DNA of 13,683 nt, from NCBI GenBank assembly GCA_944386965.1, contig CALXDE010000134.1, positions 1 through 13,683 on the forward strand, written 5' to 3'. Both the position numbers and the translations under genes were made by a program. The DNA comes from an uncultured Oscillospiraceae bacterium. GTDB lineage: Bacteria > Bacillota_A > Clostridia > Oscillospirales > Oscillospiraceae. Below are positions 5,602 through 12,665 of this stretch, piece by piece. Numbering within the stretch: position 1 is the first letter of the stretch; each line of letters begins with the position of its first letter. The notes beneath the pieces are model-generated. The model saw nothing but the letters and a program-made list of their open reading frames with translations. It ran no database searches and was not told the DNA's origin.

Positions 5602-7140
5602 TCATCCGTTGAGGGCGGCAAACGACTTCTTGTTGTCCTTGTACAAATTCTGGAACACCGGCAGGATCTTGTCATACACCGCCGTGTTCTCCGGCCGGGG
5701 GCGGTAGACGGCGCTGACCTGGATAATCCGCTTGATGTCCTTGATGTCTTTGAGCATCCCAAAGCTCACCGCCAGCAGGGCCGCGGCCCCCATGGCCCCC
5801 ACCTGCCGGGTGTTCTCGATCGTCTCCACCTCCCGGCCCAGCACATCCGCCATCACCTGGCAGATATAGGGGGAGATGGCGCTGCCGCCGGCAAAGCGCA
5901 CCACGGGCTTGGTCCGGAAAGCCCCCTCCGTGCATTCCAGCAGCCAGCGCATGTGGAGGCACACCCCCTCGATCACCGCCTTCATCAGGTCGCTGCCATG
6001 GGTGGTGATGTCCAGGTTGAAGAACACGCCCCGGGAGTTGGCATCGTCAAAGGGACAGCGGTTGCCGTGCATCCAGGGGGAGAAGACCACGCCGTTGGCC
6101 CCGGCGGGGGTGTCCTTGATGTAGTCGATCATCTCGTCATAGTCCATCCCCATCTGGTCCACCCGGTCTTTCACCCACTCCATGCACTTGCCGCTGGTCT
6201 CCACCTCGGCGATGTAGTTATAGGTGGTGGGGTCCGCCCCTACCAGGGCGCCAATCAGGTTCCCCAGGTCCAGGTGGAGCTTATCCACTGTGGTGGCCAC
6301 CCAGCCGGAGGTGCCGGAGTACACCAGCACGTCCCCCACCTCCACGCAGCCCGCGCCCACAGAGCACAGGCTCACGTCGCTGCCGCCGGAGAACACCGGC
6401 GTCCCCGCCGCCAGGCCCAGCTCTTCCGCGCCGCGGGGCAGCAGCTTTCCCACCTGATCCGTGGAGTCGCACAGCTCCGGCAGGTGGTCCATGTTGATCT
6501 CCAGCATCCGGCAGAGGGTCTTGCTCCAGCAGCCCTTCTTCACATCGTAGAGGAAGGTGCCGTTGGCGTCGTCCCGGCTGGCCTTCATCACGCCGGTGGC
6601 CCGGCAGATGAGGTACTCCTTGGCATCCAGCCACTTGTATGTCTTCTGAAAGATCTCCGGCTCGTTGTCCCGGACCCAGAGATATTTCCAGGCCGGGTCC
6701 TTGGCGCTGCCGGACACGGCGCCGGTGATTTTCAGGTATTTCAGCACCTTGATGAGATCCAGGCCCTCCACCTTGATGCCCGTGCTCATGCAGCGCTTGA
6801 ACTGGGCGTCGGCCCGGGCGTCCATGCAGCTCATGGCCCGGCGCAGGGGCCGTCCCGCCTTGTCCACCAGCACCACCGTCTGAAACTGGGAGCAGAAGGT
6901 GATCCCCTGGATCTCCTCCTTTGCGGTACCCGTTTTCTCCAGCAGCCGCCGGGTGCTTCGGGCCATGGCCTCCCACCAGTCGTCCGCCTCCTGCTCCACG
7001 CCGCCGTTCTCCAGCACATGGAGATCGTAGTGCTCCACCTCGCCTGCCAGGTACTGCACGCTCTCCTCTGCGGAGATGCGAAACAGGCAGGTCTTCAGTC
7101 CCGTTGTGCCAACATCGTAGGCAATCACGTTCACCGCCAT
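5602..7140 (-). CDS. FGGY-family carbohydrate kinase
   Basis: A 512-residue ATP-dependent kinase with the two actin-like FGGY domains. Landmarks are the N-terminal phosphate loop DVGTTGLK (9-16), the substrate-side Gln85 region, the catalytic base Asp255 in SGGSD, the second phosphate loop YSGTSGW (274-280), the typical NSRGVFFNLD segment (368-377) and AGGSAISP adenosine binding (417-424). The family phosphorylates xylulose, ribulose, glycerol, tetritols, fuculose and autoinducer-2. The substrate cannot be read from the sequence, although overall it looks closer to the xylulokinase-like branch. It is the first gene of the operon and has GGGGAG eight bases before the ATG and a near-consensus promoter at 7201-7229. 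As the only kinase here it presumably makes the phosphorylated intermediate used by the RuBisCO-like protein and the HAD phosphatase. Confidence 0.9.
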   Translation of the reverse strand: MAVNVIAYDVGTTGLKTCLFRISAEESVQYLAGEVEHYDLHVLENGGVEQEADDWWEAMARSTRRLLEKTGTAKEEIQGITFCSQFQTVVLVDKAGRPLRRAMSCMDARADAQFKRCMSTGIKVEGLDLIKVLKYLKITGAVSGSAKDPAWKYLWVRDNEPEIFQKTYKWLDAKEYLICRATGVMKASRDDANGTFLYDVKKGCWSKTLCRMLEINMDHLPELCDSTDQVGKLLPRGAEELGLAAGTPVFSGGSDVSLCSVGAGCVEVGDVLVYSGTSGWVATTVDKLHLDLGNLIGALVGADPTTYNYIAEVETSGKCMEWVKDRVDQMGMDYDEMIDYIKDTPAGANGVVFSPWMHGNRCPFDDANSRGVFFNLDITTHGSDLMKAVIEGVCLHMRWLLECTEGAFRTKPVVRFAGGSAISPYICQVMADVLGREVETIENTRQVGAMGAAALLAVSFGMLKDIKDIKRIIQVSAVYRPRPENTAVYDKILPVFQNLYKDNKKSFAALNG

Positions 7141-7200
7141 CTGATCTGCTCCCCTCTCTGTTCAGAATTTGTGACTGCGCGGGTTGGTCTGCTGTAAAAT

Positions 7201-7229
7201 ATTGTACTCTATTCTAAAATTATAGTCAA
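7201..7229 (-). promoter_or_regulatory. Strong promoter of the kinase / aminotransferase / RuBisCO-like / phosphatase operon
   Basis: Minus-strand TTGACT (7229-7224) and TACAAT (7206-7201), each 5 of 6 to consensus, lie 17 bp apart in an AT-rich spacer about 60 bp before the kinase ATG. An 11-bp palindrome ACAAATTTTGT (7231-7241) abuts the -35 box on its upstream side and could be an operator, though at this AT content it may be chance. Confidence 0.75.
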
Positions 7230-7334
7230 TACAAATTTTGTGGATTTTCACTGACGGCCGCAAAATTTTCTCTCCCCTTTTGTCCATCTCACCAAAATCC
7301 TTCCCTGCGTTCCCCTGCTTTTCTCCCCGCTCTC

Positions 7335-7363
7335 TTTACTTTCCGCCCCCGCGTCGGTATAAT
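7335..7363 (+). promoter_or_regulatory. Promoter of the CYTH-TetR unit
   Basis: Plus-strand TTTACT (7335-7340), a 17-bp spacer and a perfect TATAAT (7358-7363), about 55 bp before the CYTH gene start. It points away from the kinase operon promoter, whose -35 lies about 105 bp to the left, so the two transcription units are divergent. Confidence 0.7.
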
Positions 7364-7417
7364 AGGGATAAAAAATCCCTCCGCGCGGCAGGCGCGGCGG
7401 GAGGAATGGGGAAGAAC

Positions 7418-7978
7418 ATGACAGAAGTTGAGTTAAAGGCCGCCCTGACCGGCCCGCAGGCCGCGGAGCTTCCGGGCCGTCTGGCGAGACTGGGCTTCAC
7501 CCCTGGGGACACCCTCCGGGAAACCGACCTCTATTGGAACGGGACTGCCCGGGACTTTTGGAAAACCGACGAGGCGCTCCGCCTGCGGCGGGAGGCCGGC
7601 GCGGGGTCGGAAACGGTTCTGCTCACCTATAAAGGCCCCAAGGAGGACCGGCGCTCCAATACCCGGCTGGAATATGAGACAGCCGTGGGCGATCTGGATA
7701 CCGCCCGCGCCATCCTGCAGGCTCTGGGGTTTGAAGCGGTGTGCACCGTCTCCAAGACGCGGCAGACCTTTCGTCTGGGCGAGGTGACCGCCTGTCTGGA
7801 TCAGGTGGACGGATTGGGACCGTTTCTGGAGCTGGAGCATCTGCTGCCGGACGGCGCAGAGCGGGAGACGGCGGTAAGCGGCCTGCTGGACCTGCTGGAC
7901 CGTCTGGGCGTATCCCGCCAGGCGCTGGAGCGGAGGTCCTATCTGGAACTGCTGCTGGGCCGGACGCGGGGGCGGTGA
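7418..7978 (+). CDS. CYTH-domain protein (class IV adenylate cyclase / triphosphatase-like)
   Basis: A 186-residue CYTH protein of the CyaB/thiamine-triphosphatase tunnel fold, acting on triphosphorylated substrates with divalent metal. It shows the signature ExExK at the very N terminus (Glu3, Glu5, Lys7) and the alternating basic and acidic strands that line the tunnel: ALRLRRE (53-59), LLTYKGP (68-74), TRLEYET (82-88), SKTRQTF (112-118) and FLELE (136-140). The length fits the CyaB branch. Starts at 7406 and 7418 are in frame; 7418 is preferred because the motif then sits at residues 3-7 and GGGGAAG lies just before it. The activity (cyclase, thiamine triphosphatase or inorganic triphosphatase) cannot be told. 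The TetR gene follows after two bases. Confidence 0.88.
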   Translation: MTEVELKAALTGPQAAELPGRLARLGFTPGDTLRETDLYWNGTARDFWKTDEALRLRREAGAGSETVLLTYKGPKEDRRSNTRLEYETAVGDLDTARAILQALGFEAVCTVSKTRQTFRLGEVTACLDQVDGLGPFLELEHLLPDGAERETAVSGLLDLLDRLGVSRQALERRSYLELLLGRTRGR

Positions 7979-7980
7979 AT

Positions 7981-8604
7981 ATGGAGAAGCTCAGCCGCAG
8001 AGAACTGAATAAGATCCAATGCCGCCAGCGGATTTTGAAGGCCTCCCGCCAGCTGTTCAGCACCAAAGGCTATGAGGAAACCACCATGGAGGATGTGGCG
8101 GACCGGGCCGAAGTGTCCAAGGCCACCCTCTACAACTATTTCCCGGGCAAGGACAGTCTGCTCCTGGGGATTGCTGAGGCGGAGCTGGAACAGATCTGCC
8201 AGCTGATCGAGGGGGAGCTGAGCCAGGTGCCCAGCGCCCTGGACCGCCTGCGCCAAGTGCTGGAGGCCTTTGTCCTGGACTCCATGTGCTACATCTCCCT
8301 GAGCCGGAAGATCACCTATCTCAACTCCTGCGAGGACAGCGATCTTTTTGCCACCCGCCTGGAGATGGTGCAGATTCTCCGGGGCCTGGTCCTCCAGGCT
8401 CAGCAGCAGGGGGAGCTGCGCCGGGATGTGGACACAGACGCGGTCACTGAGCTGGTGATGGGCCTCTATCTCACCGCGCAGTTTCAGTGGGTCCACCTGG
8501 AGGAGCACCCTGCCGATTTCTGGGCGGAGAAGCTGGAGCGGTCCTTTTATCAGGTGCTGGCCTGCGCCCTGCCCGGCGCCCGGCGGGAGGGCCCGCCTTC
8601 CTGA
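7981..8604 (+). CDS. TetR/AcrR-family transcriptional regulator
   Basis: A 207-residue regulator with the TetR N-terminal helix-turn-helix: RILKASRQLFSTKGYEETTM (17-36), then VADRAEVSKATLYNYF (39-54), the family's classic wording. The remaining 150 or so residues are the helical ligand/dimer domain, which is not diagnostic. The ATG lies two bases after the CYTH stop and has only a weak RBS (GGTGA, overlapping that stop), so translation is probably coupled. It may regulate its own unit and possibly the divergent kinase operon, but no operator is proven. A strong terminator follows immediately. Confidence 0.93.
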   Translation: MEKLSRRELNKIQCRQRILKASRQLFSTKGYEETTMEDVADRAEVSKATLYNYFPGKDSLLLGIAEAELEQICQLIEGELSQVPSALDRLRQVLEAFVLDSMCYISLSRKITYLNSCEDSDLFATRLEMVQILRGLVLQAQQQGELRRDVDTDAVTELVMGLYLTAQFQWVHLEEHPADFWAEKLERSFYQVLACALPGARREGPPS

Positions 8605-8609
8605 CGAAC

Positions 8610-8652
8610 AAAAAACCGAGGGGATTGTTAAGACAATCCCCTCGGCTTTTTT
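8610..8652. terminator. Bidirectional intrinsic terminator between TetR gene and tail cluster
   Basis: A perfect 13-bp stem (8616-8628 with 8633-8645) and four-base loop TAAG, flanked by six A on the left and, after one C, six T on the right. It therefore works in both directions: it ends the CYTH-TetR transcript on the plus strand and the convergent tail-gene transcript on the minus strand. Confidence 0.92.
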
Positions 8653-8711
8653 CTTGCGTGTATGACGCCCTCTTGTGTCCAGGGCGGCGAGCCCTTTCGC
8701 CAGGCGCAGCC

Positions 8712-9278
8712 CTATACGGCCAGTTGAAACGTATACCAGGTATACTCTGCGGCGTGGATCATGGCCCAGGTGTACCCGGCGGCCTCGCACTCGGCCCAGG
8801 TGAGATAGCGGAAGTAGAATTCCGTCTCCAGGTGGCAGGGGATGATGTCCAGAATAATGTCCTTAATCTGGTCGAATTCCTCGGGAATGCCCGCCACATT
8901 GGGAAAGATGATCCGGATGTGTCCCTCCCCCATCTCCTGGGCCTCGGCCTTGATGCCGCAGCCGCTGATGGCGCTGTTGATATCCTGAAGGGTAAAGCTG
9001 TCGGCGCTGATGCGCAGCAGCGCCGCGATGGCCGCCCGCCGCAGCTCCGTACCGGAGTTCACCGGCCGCCGGGCGAAGAGACTCTCCCGCAGGGCGAGCC
9101 CCTCGTCCTCCGCCGTAGCCAGAATACTCTCCCGCTCCACCCGCGCCAGGTCCTCCGCGGCGCCGTCCAGCCCCGCGCCCATGGCGTCCAGCTCGCTGCC
9201 GCTGAGGCTTTCCGCGCGCAGGTCATAGATCCCCAGAGGGGCCAGGAGCGCCCGCAGATAGTTGCCGTATGCCGCCAT
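8712..9278 (-). CDS. Tail/baseplate protein, DUF2313 / XkdU-like (gpI/YmfQ family)
   Basis: A 188-residue protein last in the tail operon. Its position directly after the baseplate J gene and its C-terminal aromatic segment (YFRYLTWAECEAAGYTW at 154-170, ending FQLAV) match the PBSX XkdU / DUF2313 family, which sits at the baseplate rim where fibres attach (role as known for P2 gpI). The start overlaps the upstream stop by one base (TGATG). No tail-fibre gene follows: after 59 bp comes the terminator. Confidence 0.75.
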   Translation of the reverse strand: MAAYGNYLRALLAPLGIYDLRAESLSGSELDAMGAGLDGAAEDLARVERESILATAEDEGLALRESLFARRPVNSGTELRRAAIAALLRISADSFTLQDINSAISGCGIKAEAQEMGEGHIRIIFPNVAGIPEEFDQIKDIILDIIPCHLETEFYFRYLTWAECEAAGYTWAMIHAAEYTWYTFQLAV

Positions 9279-10342
9279 CAGGTTTCCTCCTCCATATCGC
9301 TGATGGTAAGATCCCCCAGCCGGGGCAGGGCCGTGACGACCGCCGCCACATCCGCCGTCGGGGAGGTGAAGTGGTAGTTTGCCACGCTGTCCAGGCTGTA
9401 GAGCAGGTGGCCCAGTTCCGCCAGCGTCACGCCTCTCCCCAGCAGATCCCCGGTAAAATGGGCGCGCAGGGCGGCGTCGGCGGCGTCCTCCGCCTGGTCA
9501 TAGGTGTATCCCTCCGCCGCCTGAATCGCCACGCTCACATCCACCGTCTGCTCCTGGGGGGCGCAGACCTCCACATCCACGGCGATCTCCCGCTTCTGCT
9601 GGAGATCCGCCTCAATCTCCGCCAGCAGCTCCGCGCCCGGAAGCCCTGCCTCCGTGGCCACATATACATCCACCGTTCCAATGCCCCGGGCCCGGCCCAC
9701 GGCCTTGGCCGCCGCCACGCCGGGATAGTTCATGGCCTCTAATTCATAGAAGGCGGCATTGGCCCCGTTGGGCAGGCGCTTGAAGCTGTCCAGAATCCGT
9801 TCGCGCAGGGCCTCGTCGCTCTCCCGGTCCGCGCCGCCGGCAAAGGCCACCGGATTGGTACACTTTTTCACACCCGCCGGCGCCACCGCCATGCGCGTCA
9901 CGGTGTCCGCCGCCACATTGCCCCCGCTCCCGGTTTCCAGGGCTTCCGCCAGCACGTCCACATAGAGCTCTCCCGCCTCCAGCACCGCCGCCTGTGTAGT
10001 CTGAAAGCGGCGGCCCTCCCCGGTCATACACACTGTGCCCGCCGGAATGGCCAGGTCCTGGGCCACGGCGGTATCCACCTGAAAGCGGAGGTATCCCTCC
10101 GCCGCCGTGGCCACGCTGCGCTCGATCCCCCGGGTCTGGGCGTGATAGTCCAGATAGACGCCCTGGGCTGTCTGGGGAAAGGCCTGCCCCATGACCCACT
10201 CCGCCTGGAGATACAGCGCCTGGACCTGGGCGGCCGCGGCGTAGAGCCGGGCGGCCAGATCGCAGGACGCGCTGGGCAGATACCCGGACTGGGCGGAGAA
10301 GATCTCCAGCATCTCCTGGTAAATCGTATCGATGGTCTTCAA
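9278..10342 (-). CDS. Baseplate J-like protein (gp47/XkdT family)
   Basis: A 354-residue baseplate wedge protein of the gpJ / T4 gp6 type, which forms the ring around the hub in contractile tails. Supporting features are the length, the N-terminal IYQEMLEIFSAQSGY (6-20), the YLDYHAQTRGIERSVATAAEG stretch around residues 63-83 typical of the family (start of the linker after the N-terminal domain), and the middle GADRESDEALRERILD (189-204). The start is a TTG (10342-10340), ten bases after GGAGG; the next in-frame ATG is ten codons on and has no RBS. It overlaps the DUF2313 gene by one base. Confidence 0.88.
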   Translation of the reverse strand: MKTIDTIYQEMLEIFSAQSGYLPSASCDLAARLYAAAAQVQALYLQAEWVMGQAFPQTAQGVYLDYHAQTRGIERSVATAAEGYLRFQVDTAVAQDLAIPAGTVCMTGEGRRFQTTQAAVLEAGELYVDVLAEALETGSGGNVAADTVTRMAVAPAGVKKCTNPVAFAGGADRESDEALRERILDSFKRLPNGANAAFYELEAMNYPGVAAAKAVGRARGIGTVDVYVATEAGLPGAELLAEIEADLQQKREIAVDVEVCAPQEQTVDVSVAIQAAEGYTYDQAEDAADAALRAHFTGDLLGRGVTLAELGHLLYSLDSVANYHFTSPTADVAAVVTALPRLGDLTISDMEEET

Positions 10343-10380
10343 TCTCTCTTATCCTCCTTCTCCCCGGCCTGCCGCCCGCC

Positions 10381-10725
10381 TCACAGCGTCACCGTGGCGG
10401 TGAGCGCGGCGTTTTCTCCCCGGAGCCACACTGTCAGGTCCATTCGGCCGTTTCCCCGCTCCGTCAGGCGCAGGTCCTCCACCGTCAGTCCCTCCGGGGA
10501 TACCGCCTGGGCGGCATACTGCCGGGCGGCGGAGAGCCGGGCCTCCGGCGCCTCCCGCCCCAGCTGATAGAACTGACTGCCCAGCTCCGGCAGCATGGGC
10601 AGTCCCCCTCTGCGGGCGCTCAGGCGGAACAACACTCTCTGCAGGAGCGCCTCGTCTCCCTCCGCCCGCACCACGCCGCCCCGCCCATCGGGGATATAGT
10701 CTCCGTTTTCCAGTCGTAATTCCAT
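10381..10725 (-). CDS. gp25 / GPW-like baseplate protein (XkdS-like)
   Basis: A 114-residue protein with the gp25-like wedge pattern: an N-terminal region with GDEALLQRVLFRLSARRGG and a PELGSQFYQL block (46-55), typical of the W/gp25 family, which links sheath initiation to the baseplate. Start chosen at ATG 10725 because AGGAGAG lies five bases before it; a GTG five codons upstream overlaps the RBS itself and is rejected. It lies between the spike and baseplate J genes, as in PBSX, P2 and extracellular injection systems. Confidence 0.8.
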   Translation of the reverse strand: MELRLENGDYIPDGRGGVVRAEGDEALLQRVLFRLSARRGGLPMLPELGSQFYQLGREAPEARLSAARQYAAQAVSPEGLTVEDLRLTERGNGRMDLTVWLRGENAALTATVTL

Positions 10726-10736
10726 TCGTGCTCTCC

Positions 10737-11141
10737 TCACTCCGCCGGCACCAGCGTCTCACACGTACAGGGCTTGTAGAGGGTGCCGTTGACATACAGG
10801 GTGCCGGTGAGGTCGATGCGCCCGCCGCTGTGGAGGCGGACGGACGCCTCTCCGGCCCGGATATACACATCTCCCGGCTCCAGGTCCTCCGGAGCCTCCG
10901 CCTGTTCGGCGGCGGCCACGCACTGTTCCGCGCCGGCCACGCCGCCCTTGATGACCAGCACCCGCTCACCGGCCTTGGGCTGCCAGAAATAGCCTCCCGG
11001 GCCGTACACCGGCACATTCCGGTCCTCGCCCCGGGTTTCCACCGCCGCGCTCTCCCCGCCGATGGTGGTGATCCCCAGGTCCACGGCGGTGCTGTCCTCC
11101 CGGGCCCGGGTGCCGCCGGCGATCTTTTCTCCGATCCACAT
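10737..11141 (-). CDS. Baseplate assembly protein V-like spike protein
   Basis: A 134-residue protein resembling the gpV / XkdR-like OB-fold spike. The VPVYGPGGYFWQPKAGERVL stretch (43-62) is the OB-strand pattern of that family, and the C-terminal part (90-123) reads as short beta strands (VYIRAGEASVRLHSGG, then IDLTGTLYVNGTLY). It has a Cys-x-Cys (125, 127) near the C terminus, possibly a metal site at the tip. It is shorter than P2 gpV. Its RBS GGAGGAG lies inside the end of the hub gene, two bases upstream. Confidence 0.75.
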   Translation of the reverse strand: MWIGEKIAGGTRAREDSTAVDLGITTIGGESAAVETRGEDRNVPVYGPGGYFWQPKAGERVLVIKGGVAGAEQCVAAAEQAEAPEDLEPGDVYIRAGEASVRLHSGGRIDLTGTLYVNGTLYKPCTCETLVPAE

Positions 11142-11143
11142 GC

Positions 11144-12082
11144 TTATCGCTCCTCCATAGTCAGGATGGTGGTTTCTCCCCCGGCGCCGCCGCTGGTGAC
11201 GGCCTCCACCACGTCATAGGTCCCATACAGGTCCAGCGGCTCGTAGGACAGCTCCACAATGTCCCCCGGCGCGGCGGAAAAGGGCCCGGAGAGGGTGAGT
11301 TCCGTCTGGCGCGTCCCCTTCCGGGACTGCTGGATCTGGTAATCGCCGGTATAGCGCACCGCGTCGTAGGAGCTGCTGCCCGGCATGTAGAGCACCTGCC
11401 GCCGCGCGCCGCCCCGGCGAAGAAACTCCGTGTTGTCCACCGTCTGCATCACCCGCTGGTTCCGGTCCCGGATGAGGACCTGGCTGATGACGCCGTAGCG
11501 CTTCTCCCGGCGCAGACAGGAGAGGACCGGCGCCGTACCGTCGATGATCCGGCGCTCTCCGCTCCCCGCCATGGGCTCCACCACCAGCTCCCCCTCCGGC
11601 GTGAACCAGGGTATGAACCCTCCGGCCCGGCTGGTAAAATCCGCCAGGGCCTTCCACTGGCTGGAGCCGCTGGTCACCCGGTAATTCATGGCGTCCATGT
11701 CCCGCCAGCGGGAGCAGGCCACGCCCCACGCCGTCACGTGGGTCCGCACGATCTCCGCCGTAGTGGCCTGCTGATAGGTGGCGGCCTCCGCCTCGTTGTC
11801 CAGCAGCAATGCCGCCATGCCCCGGCCGGCCACCCGGAGCAGCAGGCCCTCCTCCGATGCCTCCACCTCGTACTCATCCACCACGCCCCGGAGGATCAGC
11901 GTGTCGTCCTGATAGGCGGCGAAGCGGTTCACGTCCGGCAGGATCTCCTGGAGCTCCCCGTCGTATACCGCCTCGGCCTCCAGCTCATCCGCCGGGACGC
12001 TGCCGGTGCGCCGCACCGTCCAGGTGAGAAGGGTGGGCATGCGATACTGCCGCCCGTCATAGGTCAAAAGCCGCACCGTCAT
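11144..12082 (-). CDS. Baseplate hub protein, gpD / XkdQ-like (late control D family)
   Basis: A 312-residue hub protein of the T4 gp27 / P2 gpD / PBSX XkdQ type, forming the ring that holds the spike at the end of the tail tube. Evidence is its place between the LysM protein and the spike, its length, the early LTWTVRRTGSVPADELEA segment, the central ALADFTSRAGGFIPWFTPEG (typical hub wording), and the GDIVELSYEPLDLYGTYDVV beta-rich end. The ATG at 12082 overlaps the upstream stop by one base (TGATG); a longer frame opens at 12193 but lies inside the upstream gene. Confidence 0.85.
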   Translation of the reverse strand: MTVRLLTYDGRQYRMPTLLTWTVRRTGSVPADELEAEAVYDGELQEILPDVNRFAAYQDDTLILRGVVDEYEVEASEEGLLLRVAGRGMAALLLDNEAEAATYQQATTAEIVRTHVTAWGVACSRWRDMDAMNYRVTSGSSQWKALADFTSRAGGFIPWFTPEGELVVEPMAGSGERRIIDGTAPVLSCLRREKRYGVISQVLIRDRNQRVMQTVDNTEFLRRGGARRQVLYMPGSSSYDAVRYTGDYQIQQSRKGTRQTELTLSGPFSAAPGDIVELSYEPLDLYGTYDVVEAVTSGGAGGETTILTMEER

Positions 12083-12654
12083 CACGGCAGCGCCACCTCC
12101 TGTCCCACCACGATGAGGTTGGGATTCTTGATGGCCGGGTTCACCGCCAGGAGCTCCTCCAGCGTGGTGCCGTACCGCCGGGCGATGCGCCACAGGGTGT
12201 CCCCCTGGACCACGGTGTGGGTCTGCCGGGGCGTGGAGACGGCGGAGGTCACCGTGGCGGTGCCGCCGCTGTCCGGAAACTGTTCCAGGGCCTGGCTGTA
12301 GCCGTCAAAGCTCTCCCGGAATTCGAAGCTGTAAGCCACATAGTCCGGCAGAGGCTCCTGCCGCACCGACAGGGCGGTGAAGTAGGCGTTGGAGATCTGC
12401 CAGACCGGATGGACCAACAGGCCCGGCCCGCCGCCGTAAAACACGGTGGCCAGTTTTTTGAATTCGTCGTAGGCCCCCTCCCCGGCAAACTCCCCCTCCC
12501 CCCGGAGAATCCGGCAGGACTGTCCCAGGTCCTGCATGCAGTAGCGGCCAAAGGGCACCTTGTGCTCGGCCAGCTGCCGCTGGAAGGAGATGGTGTAGGT
12601 GTGGGGATTGTGGGGCCAGATATAGTCCTTGTAGCGCATGGGCTGCAATTCCAT
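12082..12654 (-). CDS. LysM-domain baseplate/tail protein (XkdP / Afp7-like)
   Basis: A 190-residue protein. Residues 1-125 form a tail-associated domain with no named motif that I recognise. A Thr/Ser-rich linker (about 128-144) leads to one LysM domain (145-189: HTVVQGDTLWRIARRYGTT, NPAI, VVGQEV). In PBSX (XkdP) and in Afp/PVC injection systems (Afp7) such proteins lie next to the hub and join tube end and baseplate; LysM here is probably structural rather than for the host wall. RBS AGGTGAG precedes the ATG, 11 bp after the upstream stop. Confidence 0.85.
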   Translation of the reverse strand: MELQPMRYKDYIWPHNPHTYTISFQRQLAEHKVPFGRYCMQDLGQSCRILRGEGEFAGEGAYDEFKKLATVFYGGGPGLLVHPVWQISNAYFTALSVRQEPLPDYVAYSFEFRESFDGYSQALEQFPDSGGTATVTSAVSTPRQTHTVVQGDTLWRIARRYGTTLEELLAVNPAIKNPNLIVVGQEVALP

Positions 12655-12665
12655 TGTCTCACCTC

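Noticed and set aside
5953..7197. 414-codon plus-strand ORF opposite the kinase gene
   Set aside because: Reverse-frame shadow of the FGGY kinase, no RBS, and it crosses the operon promoter.
7939..8790. 283-codon minus-strand ORF opposite the TetR gene
   Set aside because: It reads through the bidirectional terminator and opposes a gene with a textbook TetR helix-turn-helix.
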